NCBI GenBank assembly: GCA_030765065.1
Contig: CM060990.1
Coordinates: 670,436,118 to 670,500,117 of the forward strand
Source of the DNA: Deroplatys truncata
Taxonomy: Eukaryota > Arthropoda > Insecta > Mantodea > Mantidae
Reading direction: 5' to 3'
DNA: 64,000 bases
Numbering within the stretch: position 1 is the first letter of the stretch; each line of letters opens with the position of its first letter. A program made the translations under genes and the position numbers. The notes under the pieces are model-generated. The model did no database searches. It saw only the letters and a list, made by a program, of their open reading frames with translations, and had not been told where the DNA came from. Shown piece after piece: positions 44,114-55,680 of the stretch.

Positions 44114-45825
44114 TTTGAAGCCGAGGAGGAACAGCATTGGTGAGGTATGTTCCAGTCATACCACTGAAGAATAACGCCTTTAGTGTCAGATATAAGTAAT
44201 AACTTACTTTATAAGTTATTCTTTAGGTGGTCATTAGTGTACCTGAAAATTCAGTGAGATGTTTTTGAAAATCTAGGTTACAAAGAATTCTTCAAAAGCT
44301 ATACAGGTTTTAGTATATGAACCATCATTAGCTTTGTGGATCAGATTACCTCACTTTGGATAAAAAGAGAAGTAGAGAAGTAAGTATTTGTATAAATGAA
44401 TTTTGTGGAATTACTATAACATTCAGTTTCAATTACAATTGTTATTACAAAGCTAATTACATTCAGAGAAGGGAATAAAATGAATGCAAAGCGAAATAGA
44501 GAACTTGCCTTGTTTCTTCTCTGCCAATTAGTGCCACTTGTGTTTTGAGGACTTTTCTTGTAATTGTGCTGAATTTGTTTGCACTATAACAGAGATACAT
44601 TCTGGCAAAAAATTCTGAAATGATAAACAAATTGACTGTTAAAAATAATATCTATGATTAGCAGAAGTTGAACAAAGCATCGAAAAGTTGCTGGTAGACA
44701 ACAAATCCAACGGCTTTCCTGGAAGCAGTGCCAGCAACCGTTTTGAAAAGTTATCTACTACAGTGACGACGCCAACTCAATTCTTCTCTTCAAATCGTCC
44801 ACCTAGCTTTTCCTGATTGACTCCCAGGCCTCCTTAATATCGTCACTATTTCTTAACAGCAATATTTAACAGAACAGTTTTGGACAGGAAGGTGTTGGGA
44901 TCAGTAGCCTTTCAAACGCAAACACCACAAAGCGACGCGGTAAAATCGAACTATCGCTAGATATGCTGTTGGGTCGTTTCGACCCATTTAAAACATTGAT
45001 TCCTTACTGATCCCCTTTATAAAACATGCTAGAAACCTAAAACTTTACTATTTTTCTCCGAATGCGGTAATAAGCCAGTGCTTACTTCAAATTTGAAGAA
45101 AATATCTTCAATTTTAAAAGGCTTTTCACTTCTATGTAGAACTCAATTCAAGTCATGTTGATCCGAGTAGTTATCAGTCCTAAATTTCCACCAAGAATAT
45201 TGTTACGACATCTCTCATTCTTCATGAGTTTTATGGTATTGCATTATTACATTGTACAAGTATCTGGAGCTATTTTATTCTTACGTTGTTGCATTTTGGC
45301 ACGCATTGTACACAACAGAAATGTAGTACATATCATTTGTGCAAGGTACCTTCAAGGGAAAGGTATATAGATCTCATATTACTGACGAGAGTTTAAATAC
45401 TTCCACAACAAATAAAAAGGGTAGCCACTTTCAAATAATGAAGTGTAATGAAACCAACGTAAAATATCACTGTTCAGCATTTGTTTATAAAAAATGCACT
45501 GGTAACGTAATGAAACGTTACTTTTCTTGGGATATTCAAATTCCTCAGAATAACAACAAATAGTAGCCACAATGTGAAAAAGGTGTTACACGTTTTAAAA
45601 TGTTAAATGATGATGACAAACCAATGGAATATTTTATTGCTGAAATACATGTGTTACCAACTTCTGTATTCAAACATATATAAACATGCTCTTTATTTCT
45701 ATGCATTATTAATGCTATTTTCAATTACTAAATAAAGGATAAAACCAGCAGCTATAATGCTAGTTGTTATGTTTGGGCGACCAAATTTTACGAAATTGGC
45801 TAGTGATATCCTCCTCCTGTATATT
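44114..45825. other. Unannotated stretch
   Basis: No recognised gene. A perfect palindrome TGGGTCGTTTCGACCCA lies at about 44972-44988, of the kind often seen inside piggyBac-like ends, but no TTAA-bounded element could be built from it. Open frames at 45.15-45.57 kb are not recognisable. Confidence 0.4.
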
Positions 45826-46355
45826 GTTGTTTTTTTATTTATGGACGCTCTTTAACTACTTTGGTTCTTTGCTTCTCATTCTATATTGTGGCGAGCACAT
45901 GGAGCTTTAGTTTGGTAAGCCTCACTTGAGTATACCCTCCCAGAATAGATTGGCAGTCCTGTTCCGGAAGGATCAACTCAACATTGGCAGCTGCACAATT
46001 GTTCCAGTAATTCTTAGAATGTTTGGACAGTATTTGTGACATACTAACAGGAAGAAAGGGTGGGGATGAGTAATTATAGAACAATCGGTTTGGATTGTTT
46101 CGCTCTCTTTAGCTCTTGAAATCTCGTAGTGAAAAGTCCTCGCGGCGTCAATCTATAAGCTACAATCTGTAGATTTACATGTCTATCGAGTTTGTCTCTG
46201 TCATAGCTTTAGGAAGTATGGAAGAGTTCGTGAATTTGTTAAATTGGTCAATGTTAATGACAATATTGGGTGTGAAATACCGGAAATACTGCTCAGAGGT
46301 CTGTTTATTAAGCTTGAGGTTTTACGTGCCTTCCACGGAGAACGACACCCCTCCC
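45826..46355 (-). mobile_element. SINE-A copy (reverse), split by a 374-bp insertion
   Basis: The tail half (TTTATGGACGCTCTTTAACT to ATTCTATATTG, ending at 45888) and the body half (GGTGTGAAATACCGGAAATA to GAGGTTTTACGTGCC, from 46263) rejoin perfectly as SINE-A if 45889-46262 plus one ATATTG is removed. The tRNA-like head is missing. Confidence 0.75.
45889..46262. mobile_element. 374-bp solo-LTR-like insertion in SINE-A
   Basis: Starts TGGCGAGCACATGG and ends TTAATGACA (TG...CA). It is flanked by a duplicated ATATTG (45883-45888 and 46263-46268) and interrupts a SINE-A at a place contiguous in the other copies. Size, termini and duplication fit a small solo LTR, but there is no second copy in the window to prove the class. 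Confidence 0.65.
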
Positions 46356-46715
46356 TCCTGTGTGCAGTGCGGCCGAGAAAGAGGGAGAGAGAGTTAAACA
46401 ACACTTTCAATTTCACTTCAGGAAGTTTCGTAATAACGGCTGGTTTTGGCCTTAACTTGATCTGCAAAATGTGTTCAGGAATTATAAGAAACATCCGGAA
46501 CTCCTTTCCTTCCCAAGCATCTCTTTGTATCAGTTTCCTTCTCAAGAAGGGCTCCTTTAAGACCAAACATTTTTTGACTATTCTAAAAGTGTTCTCTGTA
46601 TGTATTTCAGAGTGTGAGGACATGTTTCGTCACTGAAACGGTCTATAAGACATTTCGGCTTTACCAGGTGGTAATATTGTATCTCAGCAATAAGGTTTGC
46701 TTTCTCTACCACGTA

Positions 46716-48786
46716 GGGTAAAGATGCCTAATTCCGTGATACCCGTAATACCGTGATACAAAGTTCTTTCACCTACCACGGCATTATGCTTCGTGATTTA
46801 GAAGTTCTGAAGTATCCAAGAGATGGCGGAAGATGTCTGTTTTCTAATTCTATATACACCAGCGCCCAGAGAGGTAAGAGATAACCACATAAAGTATTGT
46901 TAGGTGAACATTGGTTAAGCGTTGAAGATTTTCTCTGCACTGGGACCGTTGCTAAAGAACTACTGAACTGAGAGGTAAATATTAATGCAAAACACACTAA
47001 TAATAGTTGGTAACATGGATAAACTTACAGGAAATCGATGCATTTTGTTATTGTAGATCTCTTGTGCGCACACAGCGCTGTAACAGCTTTCCCGTTTCAT
47101 GTTTTATTTTCGTATTTTCTTCAACGTGGCGACTTGCTTACACTAGAGTTGCCAAAATCAATTACGACACAAAATGTGATTACATAAAAAAGTTATTGAA
47201 GGTAGTGTTACGTGTGCATATAAACTGTATGAAATGTTTATGCAACGAAATATATTATTCTGACCACTATTATGGTACTAAAATGCCGGACAATTGTTCA
47301 ATTAAGCTATATCATGCTAAAATGGTTTCTTAGCTTTTTTAAATTTATTTTTCGATGAAACTATGCTAATATGATAAGAATATAGAGTAATGCCAATGTT
47401 TTTACTTGAAGGTTTCAACCTAACAATGAGAGCAGCTGAGAACTTGTCTAGGTACCGCGCATCCTGTGCAAATCCTGTGTTAATTCAAGGGTTTTATGAC
47501 TATCTTGAGAAAGTCATTGATGACCACAACTTGAATTCCCCAAATCAGATATGGAACTGTGACGAAACAGGGTAGATGTTTGTCACGGCTTGACAAAGAT
47601 TGTGAGAAGCATTGGAAAAAAATACATTTACAGAAGTGTTTATGCCGAAAAGGGGACGACAACAACGATCCTCGGTCGTGGGAATCTGCTGGGAAGTCTG
47701 GACCACTTCTAATAATCTTCAAAGGTGTGCAGAACATCCCAGCATTAAAAACTGGTGCTCCTGTGATACATTGGTAGAAGTTATTCCAAAAGGTGGATAA
47801 ACAGTGATGTTTTGTAAAATGGATGCAGAGCTTCATCAGAACACTTCCACCTGCTAGACCTGTCCTGCTGATGGATTCTCATGCCTCTCATTTGTCTCAA
47901 GAATCGCTGAAATTGGCTAAAGAAAACCGTATCATTTTGGTTACCTTTCCATCGAAAATCACAGTGTGCACAGATTCATACCGTATATCCAACTACATAA
48001 ATAGCTAATCCTGAACTGGTCCATCTTCTGTAAGACCACAGGGAAGAAGTGGGGTAAGGAACACCAAAACAAATAGCAAATCTCACAACAGCACAACATG
48101 GCCCGTGTGCAGTTTGGCTATGGACGTGATATGCGGAATCGCACTGAGCCACAGTGGATTCAGTGTTGTTTCTGTCTTCAGTGGTACCACAACAAATGTG
48201 AGGATCTAGGGGATGATTATGATGAATATGTTTATAATATGTTGAGACTGATGCTTTTGTTTGTACAAAAGATGACATCCTATTATTGTACTTGAGCATC
48301 TCTTGGTATTTGATGTAATAATTAATTTCCATCTTTTTGTTTCTGCTTTTTTATCTTTGTAGCTTAGTTTTTCTAATTTTGTGATGCAACATTTTTGGTC
48401 GAAATATGTTTCTGTGAATTTTGTCATTTAGATCCTTTACATCAATTTAATAGGTCAGCACTACTATAACAATGTAATAGAGTACAGTGTAGTGTTAACA
48501 AGTGGTGGTTTTATGTATTTAATTCGATTGTTTTTGGTCTCACGGAATTAGGATACCACTATCACGGATTTAGGAATCTTATCACACATTTAGGAGCCAC
48601 TGTCACAGAATTAATCTTTCTACTTATTTTACTATAGTTGTACAACTTATCAGTTCTTAGTCAAATAAAATATGTTCTAAAACGTTCAAACTGTGATCCC
48701 GAGTTGGTTTTTAAATAATCTTTTTCCATTTATGAACACTGCGCAACACTTACTAAAAAGTATCACGGAATTAGGCATCTTTACCC
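46716..48786 (+). mobile_element. Full-length pogo/Tigger-type DNA transposon
   Basis: 2071 bases bounded by inverted GGGTAAAGATGCCTAATTCC...GTGATA ends and flanked by TA on both sides (46714-46715 and 48787-48788), the pogo target preference. Inside the right end the motif TCACGGAATTAGG recurs in direct or degenerate form near 48540, 48563, 48583, 48603 and 48770, and CCGTGATA recurs twice in the left end; such subterminal repeats are often transposase-binding sites (inference). Internally it carries a decayed DDE transposase frame. Confidence 0.88.
47395..48295 (+). pseudogene. Pogo-type (DDE_1/CENP-B-like) transposase, decayed
   Basis: Readable blocks in order: FNLTMRAAENLSRYRAS, PNQIWNCDETG with the first catalytic Asp (about 47560), then after a frameshift GKSGPLLIIFKGVQNIP, then after another break RPVLLMDSHASHLSQESLKL with the second Asp (about 47870) and ENRIILVTFPSK. 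The third Asp block (HLLQPLD in the family) is replaced by unrelated sequence after 47955. A last piece (48098-48295) has WIQCCFCLQWYHNKCEDL, a W-x2-C-x2-C-x2-WYH-x2-C pattern like the second half of a PHD finger; such tails occur on some pogo-like proteins. The N-terminal CENP-B helix-turn-helix is not recognisable. It cannot be active. Confidence 0.85.
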
Positions 48787-50319
48787 TACTAGTGGGTAGG
48801 GGAAGTATTGCATTCCGCCTAAAAACTTCATGTCGAGATTTCACCGACAATACATGTTTTGAGGCCTACTAAATACAAATAAGTAAAGGGTACGTGTAGG
48901 TGTTTGTTTTTTTAAATGTCACTAAAAATTCCATACCGATATTTAACCGGAAATACAAATTTTGAGGATCCCTGTATCTAAAAATATATTTTTAGTAAAA
49001 GGTGTGTGTGTATGTGTGTATCTATGAACAGTGTAACTATAAAACGAAATGTCGGATAAATACCAAACCTGGTACTTAGATTTAATACCTTCAAAGGGTG
49101 CGACACGAAGGTTTTTAAGAAAATCCCTCTACCCCAAACTACCATTTATATAGAATACTTTTCGAAATGTTTTATTTTATAAAACATGACCCTCATTTCG
49201 ATTCAAATACTATATATTTAACATATTTACAGGATAAATAAAATGTATATTCTGAATTTTCTGGGAACAGCCTGTGAAGTCTTCTTCATTCGGTCTTGCA
49301 TAACTGGTAAACGTTAAGTAACACACGAGAATGTACTGCACAAACAATATAGATGCCTTTAAAACAAAACAATTTATTTCAAATAAATTTTTCTTTGGCA
49401 TTAGCTATTTCCGAGATATGCGTTATTAATGGTTTGAATTGTTCAATACTGCATTGCACCCCCCTCACAGATTTTTCACTAGCCACTCATTAAGTATGTA
49501 AATGGGTGTAATTAACTTCTAGAAGTCCGTACAAAACAGAAAAACGGCAAGGTACAGGTCTATGCATGTATTGAGCGTATTAGAGGACCGATTTACAAAA
49601 TCTGTAATGTACATATATTGCACAGAAATATTTTACATATGCTGACCCAAAATATCTTGCGGTAAGTTCGTAGTTCGTTTTGAAGATTACATAAATAACA
49701 CATTATACCAGGTTAGAAATTTAAGAAGTTGCCTAGATACGAGTATAGACTTTACATAATTCATATCTGACACAATTACAACATTTGACATAATTATGAC
49801 GCCCCATTTTACCTTTAAACTTCAGCAAATTACAGTTATACGCACCCAATATCTAGAACTCTCGTAATTCAGAAATGCATTCCCACAAACTGAAATTACT
49901 TGAGCACACACGGCAATTGCAAACGGTCAGATTCGGCCAATCCTATTAGGTGTAACAGAAACCCAAAGTACGATATGCAGGACACTTGCCAAAATTCACA
50001 AACCCCTACGGCCAAAACGACCCGACGCTCAAGAGAGAGAAAAACTGCACTCAACCTTTCTCTCAGCTACGGCCTCAAATTCTCCCCCTACCCCCTCTAT
50101 AGGCAGAAACGACTATAGCGCCTCCACCGACACCAATTAAGCAGCGCAGTAACGCCCTCGGCATAAACATAAACAAACTAACTGTAACGGTGATAAATAT
50201 GGAATATACTTGTGCCGAATTTGTATTTACATTTGAATATTTGTAGGAATAATTTGTAGATTAGATTAGATCGTATTTTGTGAGTTCACTAGCAGCCATA
50301 AAGGCTTGTGAACATAGAA

Positions 50320-50500
50320 CATGTCAAGGAAATGTACAAAAATTACATATAAACATAAATATTACACAGAATATAGAACATTTGAAATAAAATAGACATA
50401 CTATATGCGTGTCAAGGAAATGTAGAATAAAGTTACACATATACATAAATATTACATAGTATACAGAACATTTAAAATAAAATAAAGACATTATATACAA
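50320..50500. repeat. Two-copy tandem duplication, 88-base unit
   Basis: GTCAAGGAAATGTA at 50323 and again at 50411, with similar ATATAAACATAAATATTACA and GAACATTT(G/A)AAATAAAATA blocks after each. Confidence 0.75.
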
Positions 50501-51563
50501 AATGAAAGAAATCAAATGTAATTTTGTACAGAGTCGAATACGTCCTTACCGTTATAAGGTTATTTTAACATTCACTAGGCTTGTACCTTTGTTCGTCTCA
50601 TCATTTTGTTCTATTTGATTTGTAATGCATAGCATTTACTGTCAGTTCTTAACATAGATACATTTAAGTAGCTTCATTAATTCTAGAGCAGGCATCAAAT
50701 ATAACTGGCAATTGTCATTAATATTTACTAATACTACTTACAATGCTGTATACCCACTAATAAGCGACAGAGAGTACAGAAAGTCATGTGAATGTAACAC
50801 ATCAGATCTTGTGTTTCAAGATAGAGTTGTTGGGTTTAAGTGCACACAGCGCTTTTTATACTCCTTTTCAAGTAGTGAAGTATTAGCGGCGTCAGCGAGA
50901 CTTGACGTATGTAAAGACGGAGCAGGTATAAGTTGTAGTATCAACACCCGAAGGCAGTATTTTAATACTAAAGACCACCAGAGGATTCAAACACAACAGG
51001 GGGAGAGGCTAACAAGAACGAAAGCAAAACTACAACAATTTAGACAAAATATAACCTATTCAGCATAGGATGAGTCTCCCCTGGCGGTGGTTGCTGGAAT
51101 GCGGAAGGTTTATTAGTCAAAATTAATTAAGGGGAATTGGCTCAAGTGTGGAAGTGAGGTCATCTATAGCAATGGTGGAAACTTGGTTAACCAAAAACAC
51201 AGTGATATACATGGAGGGTTATGAGTATTTTGGAAAACACAAAGTGAAAAAGAAAATGAAAGGCAGGGTACCAGGGGGGAATACGAGCGTTTATTAGAAC
51301 GGACAGGAAAAGGGTACAGCATTAGAGAGAGTAAGAAAGGGTATGAGAAATGATATAGAACTGTCACTTAATGAAACGAGGAAGAAATTAGTGTGTATAA
51401 GGTCCAAAGCAACAAACAAACAACTCTTAAGGACAGAAATTAGTTGAAGGTGTGTAACGAAAAAAGAAGGAAAGTTTATATTGTATAAATGTAACCAGAT
51501 ATTGTAGTGATTAATGACAAATTCCATTCATACTCATTTTCGTTCAATAGTATATACCACTAG

Positions 51564-51870
51564 GCGACGCCGTGGCCAGGTTCAATCCCAGGGACCCGAA
51601 TGTGGGATTTGTGGTGGACAAAGCGGCGTCTGGGCGGGTTTTCTCCGGGTTCTCCGGTTTCCCCCGCCATTCATTCCACCAACTGCTCCATCATCGCTTT
51701 TCCTTTCAACCATTTCACCATCATTTCGTTTCATCTACTTCCTTCCTCCCTGGATATTCTGTCTGATCCATGAGTGTCTGCTCCTCGACGGGCCTCTGAC
51801 CCCAGGCACCCGCCTGTACGTCCTGGGGGTGCAAGTCCTACATATGAGTAGGTTAAACAGAGAAAGCAGA
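51564..51870 (+). mobile_element. SINE-C copy with perfect 15-base target duplication
   Basis: Flanked by AGTATATACCACTAG at 51549-51563 and 51871-51885. The body begins GCGACGCCGTGGCCAGGTTC (tRNA-like head shortened, B box GGTTCAATCCC) and has the family landmarks GGGACCCGAATGTGGGATTT, GTGGACAAAGCGGCGTCTGG and TTTTCTCCGGG. The intact duplication implies a fairly recent insertion. Confidence 0.88.
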
Positions 51871-52454
51871 AGTATATACCACTAGTCTTTTCAACAACTT
51901 TGTAAATGTCCGTTTTGATTTTCTCTACTGTTTCGCTCTGTCCCATTCGCTGTTACATCTATGCCAGTGGCTACACGATAGATCAGAAGAGAGCATTCCT
52001 ATAGTGCGAGGAGCGCATTTGAGAGCTAACCACACAATAACACAACCGTTTTATCGTGGAGTCTCAATGCCGTCATGCAGCATAGTAGAAAATCAGGGAT
52101 TGCGAGATTGACTTGCTTTCTCTCAGCGCTCGTGTACGAATAATAGGGCAACAAAACTAGTTTCGTAAATCATGAGCTAGCCACTTTATCATTTATATAA
52201 CCTTAACTAAAGGAAATTAACAAAACGCAAGATCATTTTTTCCACCTAAACTGCCAAAATATCTTGTGAAATTTCGTAAATTGTCGCATAATTTCAAGTA
52301 AGGAAGAATATTTCCTTTTGATGAAGATCAATACGGGAAACATTCAAGGATTTTCGATAAAACAAGATTTAAATATTTTAGTGCAATTTAAATATAAAAT
52401 TTCACCGAATCTATTCCATCAGTTATTCACAGTATAAAGCAAAGATGACAAAGT

Positions 52455-53250
52455 TGAGGCAGTATTTTTAACACTTAAATGATTTCAGTCAAATTATATA
52501 ATAAAAAATATAATAACAGCCCGCCTTAAAGCATATGTGTATAATATAATATCTAAAATGTATGTAAAATTCATTGTATTAATGTTTATATTATGTATAT
52601 GTTCAATAATGTTATGTGAATGTATTACATAATTTAATAATGTAGGAGCTGTGAGAATAATAGGTTAAAAGTTGCTAACAATGAGGTAACCTTGACGCAA
52701 TAATGAGTAAAAAAGTTTAATAATGCTACTAGTCATTATTGGAGTAACAATAATGTAAATTTTGAGACAGTTTATAAATAGCCAATCAACAACCAGAAAA
52801 AAAGCTTAAATTAAATGAAAGGTGACACGTCCACAAGAAGTTTAATACGTATCCAGTGTGAGAAAAAAAATCGTTTACGTGTTAAAAAATGCTAGTAATT
52901 AATACATAATCTCACAGCTCTCTCTATATGTCACTGAAGTGTTCTTTTAATCGTTTAAACAATTAATAAATGGAGTGAAGTATAAATTATAATCTATGTA
53001 AGCCTGCATTCTTAGTCGCACTACTCCCTGCAAAGAAATCCATGTCTCTAACAATAATACTGACGCAGCCGAGGCAAACATAAATATATAATATTTAAAG
53101 AAACAGTCAAATTACAAAGTTCATATTTTTAAACTTGGGGCGAAGGCTACCGGAAACTTTTTACCACACGTGCGGTTGCAACTACTTCAAGTGTTCGGCT
53201 CCCCAACAGTCGAAATATAATACAACTCCTCCTAAAATCAACCTTCTTCA
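52455..53250 (+). mobile_element. LTR, family L (copy L3), followed by primer-binding-like site
   Basis: Starts TGAGGCAGTATTTTTAACAC and ends CCTTCTTCA. It is close to L1 in inverted orientation (shared blocks such as GGAGCTGTGAGAATAATAGG and GAGGCAAACATAAATATA). AATTGGCTACCATACGTGGGG follows directly, as after L2, so this was a 5' LTR. The downstream coding part is lost. Its 3' end is shorter than L1's by an internal deletion. Confidence 0.75.
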
Positions 53251-53275
53251 AATTGGCTACCATACGTGGGGCAGA
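53251..53275 (+). promoter_or_regulatory. Primer-binding-site-like sequence after LTR L3
   Basis: AATTGGCTACCATACGTGGG, equivalent to the site after L2 and resembling retroelement tRNA primer sites. Confidence 0.55.
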
Positions 53276-53835
53276 AACTACCTTCATCAAAGTACAGGTC
53301 TCTAGGATTCATTTTTATTAATTAAATGGCGTAAAAACCAAGAATTATATACTTTTAACTTTGTTTCCTAAATTAATTTATTCTTTATTTGCAAATCATG
53401 TAAGAATTTCGTAAGACAAATATGTTTGAAACACAAAATTTAAGTTTGGTTCTACAATATTGAAAACTATACAGCAAGGAAAATACATCATTAAAAAGAG
53501 TAGAAAGTATTTTTCTTTTCCTTGGGAAGTGCTGAAAGACTTGGCCTGAATATTTTGAATTTTGTTACAGAATACGATATAAAAATGATCTGCTAAAATA
53601 TCAAACTAATTTTTTAAGCAATACAGAATTTCCAACCTTCACAGGTTGGTCCCCCTATAATTTCTGAAATAATGGGTCAATAAATTAGCAACTTTAGCAT
53701 TTGCTGGATAGAACTTTTAATCTCCCCTTAACATATAACTAAGCAGTAGGAGAAAAATTATAGTATGTGTTAAATTCACAGGATTTTCTTTACGCGTTAG
53801 CAATTACTTTTATATAGTTTCTGCAAACTCTTCTT

Positions 53836-54335
53836 GGATTGAGTTGGATTGGTAAAGGAGGGGAATCGGCACCAATCCAGAGTGGATATTGTACCTACAT
53901 CCCCCAAGAGGGCGTCCCCAGGAGGAAGGATGAGGCGAGAGGAGAGACAGGGCGGCCGGAACCAGGAGCGACGGCACAGCAATGGCAAGGTCCTTAATTT
54001 CCCACCCCGACAGACGGGCGGCAGACCGGGGACTCCACCCTACTCAGAGGGGTCTCAAAATCACAAAGAGCATCCTTTTCCCTTGCCACGCTGCACCGAA
54101 ACACCATCGTCGACACTTCCGATCCTGGAAGAGATTAACGAAATGAAAGATGAATGACGTGAAGAATGGAACGAACTGGGACAGGAAATTCGGGAGATGA
54201 AAGTCAGCATTCACCTGATGACCCAGGAGAACCCCCCAAAGAACCCATGGGTCAGAGTGGGCGGTCGCCGGGGATCGATCCCGAGACCTCCCAAATGCGG
54301 GTCATAGACGCAACCCCTGAGCCATTCCGGTTGGT
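53836..54335 (-). mobile_element. SINE-B copy (reverse), long form, with 11-base target duplication
   Basis: Flanked by AAACTCTTCTT at 53825-53835 and 54336-54346. Read on the minus strand: AATGGCTCAGGGGTTGCG head, GGGATCGATCCCCGGCG, CCGCCCACTCTGACCC, then a variant body. The 3' part (53840-54150) differs from the other SINE-B copies, so it is a subfamily with a different tail. The open frame on the plus strand is a shadow. Confidence 0.82.
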
Positions 54336-54602
54336 AAACTCTTCTTACTGCACCTTATTTTTCTATTTACTTCATGTCTATTGAGACAGTCAGTATACAT
54401 TTTATTGTGGATACTAGGGATATAGAGGAAACCCAATCGGCAGCTAGATGCTTAAAAGCGGGATGATATATGCTGGACTTGCGAGAAACAACTTAATAGC
54501 GACAGCAGTATAAAATGAGAAGTTAATTCAAACCAATAATAACGGATATCTCGGAAAGGGCTGATGCCACAAAACAATTATTGAAAATAAATTGTGTGTT
54601 TT

Positions 54603-55195
54603 GTGTTAGACCGCTCGCCTCTTACCAAGGTTCAATTCCAGGGACCCGCATGTGGGATTTGCGGTGGACAAAGCTGCGCCTGGGTGGGTTTTCTCCGGTT
54701 TCCCCCGCCATGTTTCCTTCCACCGGTGCTCTCATCCATCATCCACTTCCCTGATCTCATCCAGGATGTGTGGCTGATCACTCTCTCACTCTCTGATCCA
54801 AAAAAGAACTTGAGTTTTAGTTATGAACGCTCTTTAACTGCTATGGTTCTTAGCGCCATTCTATATTGGGCGTGAAAGACGGGAAATTTTGCTCAAAGGC
54901 CTCTTTACCAGGCTTGAGGTTCTTTTACGTGCCGTACATAGACTTTCCCTCCCTTCCGAAGGAAGGAACGTCCACCGGGTTTTAACCCGCGAACTCAGGA
55001 ACCAGAGGCTAGTGGTACCCTTAGATCACGAAGGATGACACTCTCTGATACATAGGTCCTCTGACCCCCGTCAGGTGTCTGACTCGGGTGTTGTCGTACG
55101 TCCTGGGGAGTGTAAGTCCTCGGTCCGAGTGGGCTTTAAGGAGGGAATACTCTAGTCCAGTTGGGCTGTTTCCGCCTTACAGTTAGTTCTTTTTA
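54603..55195 (+). mobile_element. SINE-C copy, interrupted by SINE-A
   Basis: Landmarks GACCGCTCGCCTCTTACCAA, GGTTCAATTCCAGGGACC and GTGGACAAAGCTGCGCC. The 3' part resumes after the SINE-A insertion with GGTCCTCTGACCCCCGTC and GTACGTCCTGGGGAGTG, as in the 51.6-kb copy. Confidence 0.8.
54798..55038 (-). mobile_element. SINE-A copy (reverse) nested in SINE-C
   Basis: Flanked by CACTCTCTGAT at 54787-54797 and 55039-55049. On the minus strand it carries the head (CTCTGGTTCCTGAG, then GCGGGTTAAAACCCGG) and the body to GAGCGTTCATAACTAAA. The middle of the body is deleted relative to the 36-kb copy. Confidence 0.85.
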
Positions 55196-55509
55196 TGTTT
55201 GTATCTGTCTTTTAAAGCTTGCTAGTTAAAGAAGGTTATTCAAAATTCCTTCTAAATGAAACTGACTTCATATATTATTTCCAGACAATTTACGATATAC
55301 ATTTTGTGATGTAAATATCTTAAACATGTGGATCTTTAATGAAACTCGTAAAACCCATTTATGAGAAACTAAAAAATAAAATTTTCCACGTAAAGCATGC
55401 TTAGGAATTAGGGATATTTGTTGAACATTGTTGTGTCGCATGCTTCGAAGATACTAAACTGAAATACCAAGTTTGGTGCTTATCAAACATTTTGTTTTAA
55501 AGTTGCACT

Positions 55510-55572
<63 letters not shown>
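55510..55572. repeat. (CT)n(CA)n microsatellite
   Basis: About 18 CT then about 13 CA units. It sits at the CA-run position of DR-1, so it is an expansion of a stretch already present in the family. Confidence 0.92.
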
Positions 55573-55575
<3 letters not shown>

Positions 55576-55680
55576 ATACAGATATTCTTAAAATGCTTTT
55601 GGGGGAGGATTCGCGGGGCTTCAAAACATGTATTTTCGGTTAAATATCGGTATAAAAGTTTTTAGTTCAATGCATTACTT

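Larger units (their letters stand above)
46680..49470 (-). repeat. Dispersed repeat DR-1, copy 4 (reverse), interrupted by pogo
   Basis: The left piece ends with the hairpin arm GCTTTCTCTACCACG at 46713. The right piece resumes at 48789 (CTAGTGGGTAGGGGAAG) and runs through the family blocks (TCACCGACAATACATG, GATAAATACCAAACCTGG, a GTGTGT run) to about 49470. The pogo element with its duplicated TA sits exactly between the hairpin arms. Confidence 0.7.

Noticed and set aside
47007-47333. 108-codon open frame in the pogo element
   Set aside because: Lies where the N-terminal transposase region would be, but shows no CENP-B or helix-turn-helix pattern; probably decayed or unrelated sequence.
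53849-54384. Two plus-strand open frames with Arg/Gly and Pro-rich peptides
   Set aside because: Antisense shadows of the reverse-oriented SINE-B copy.
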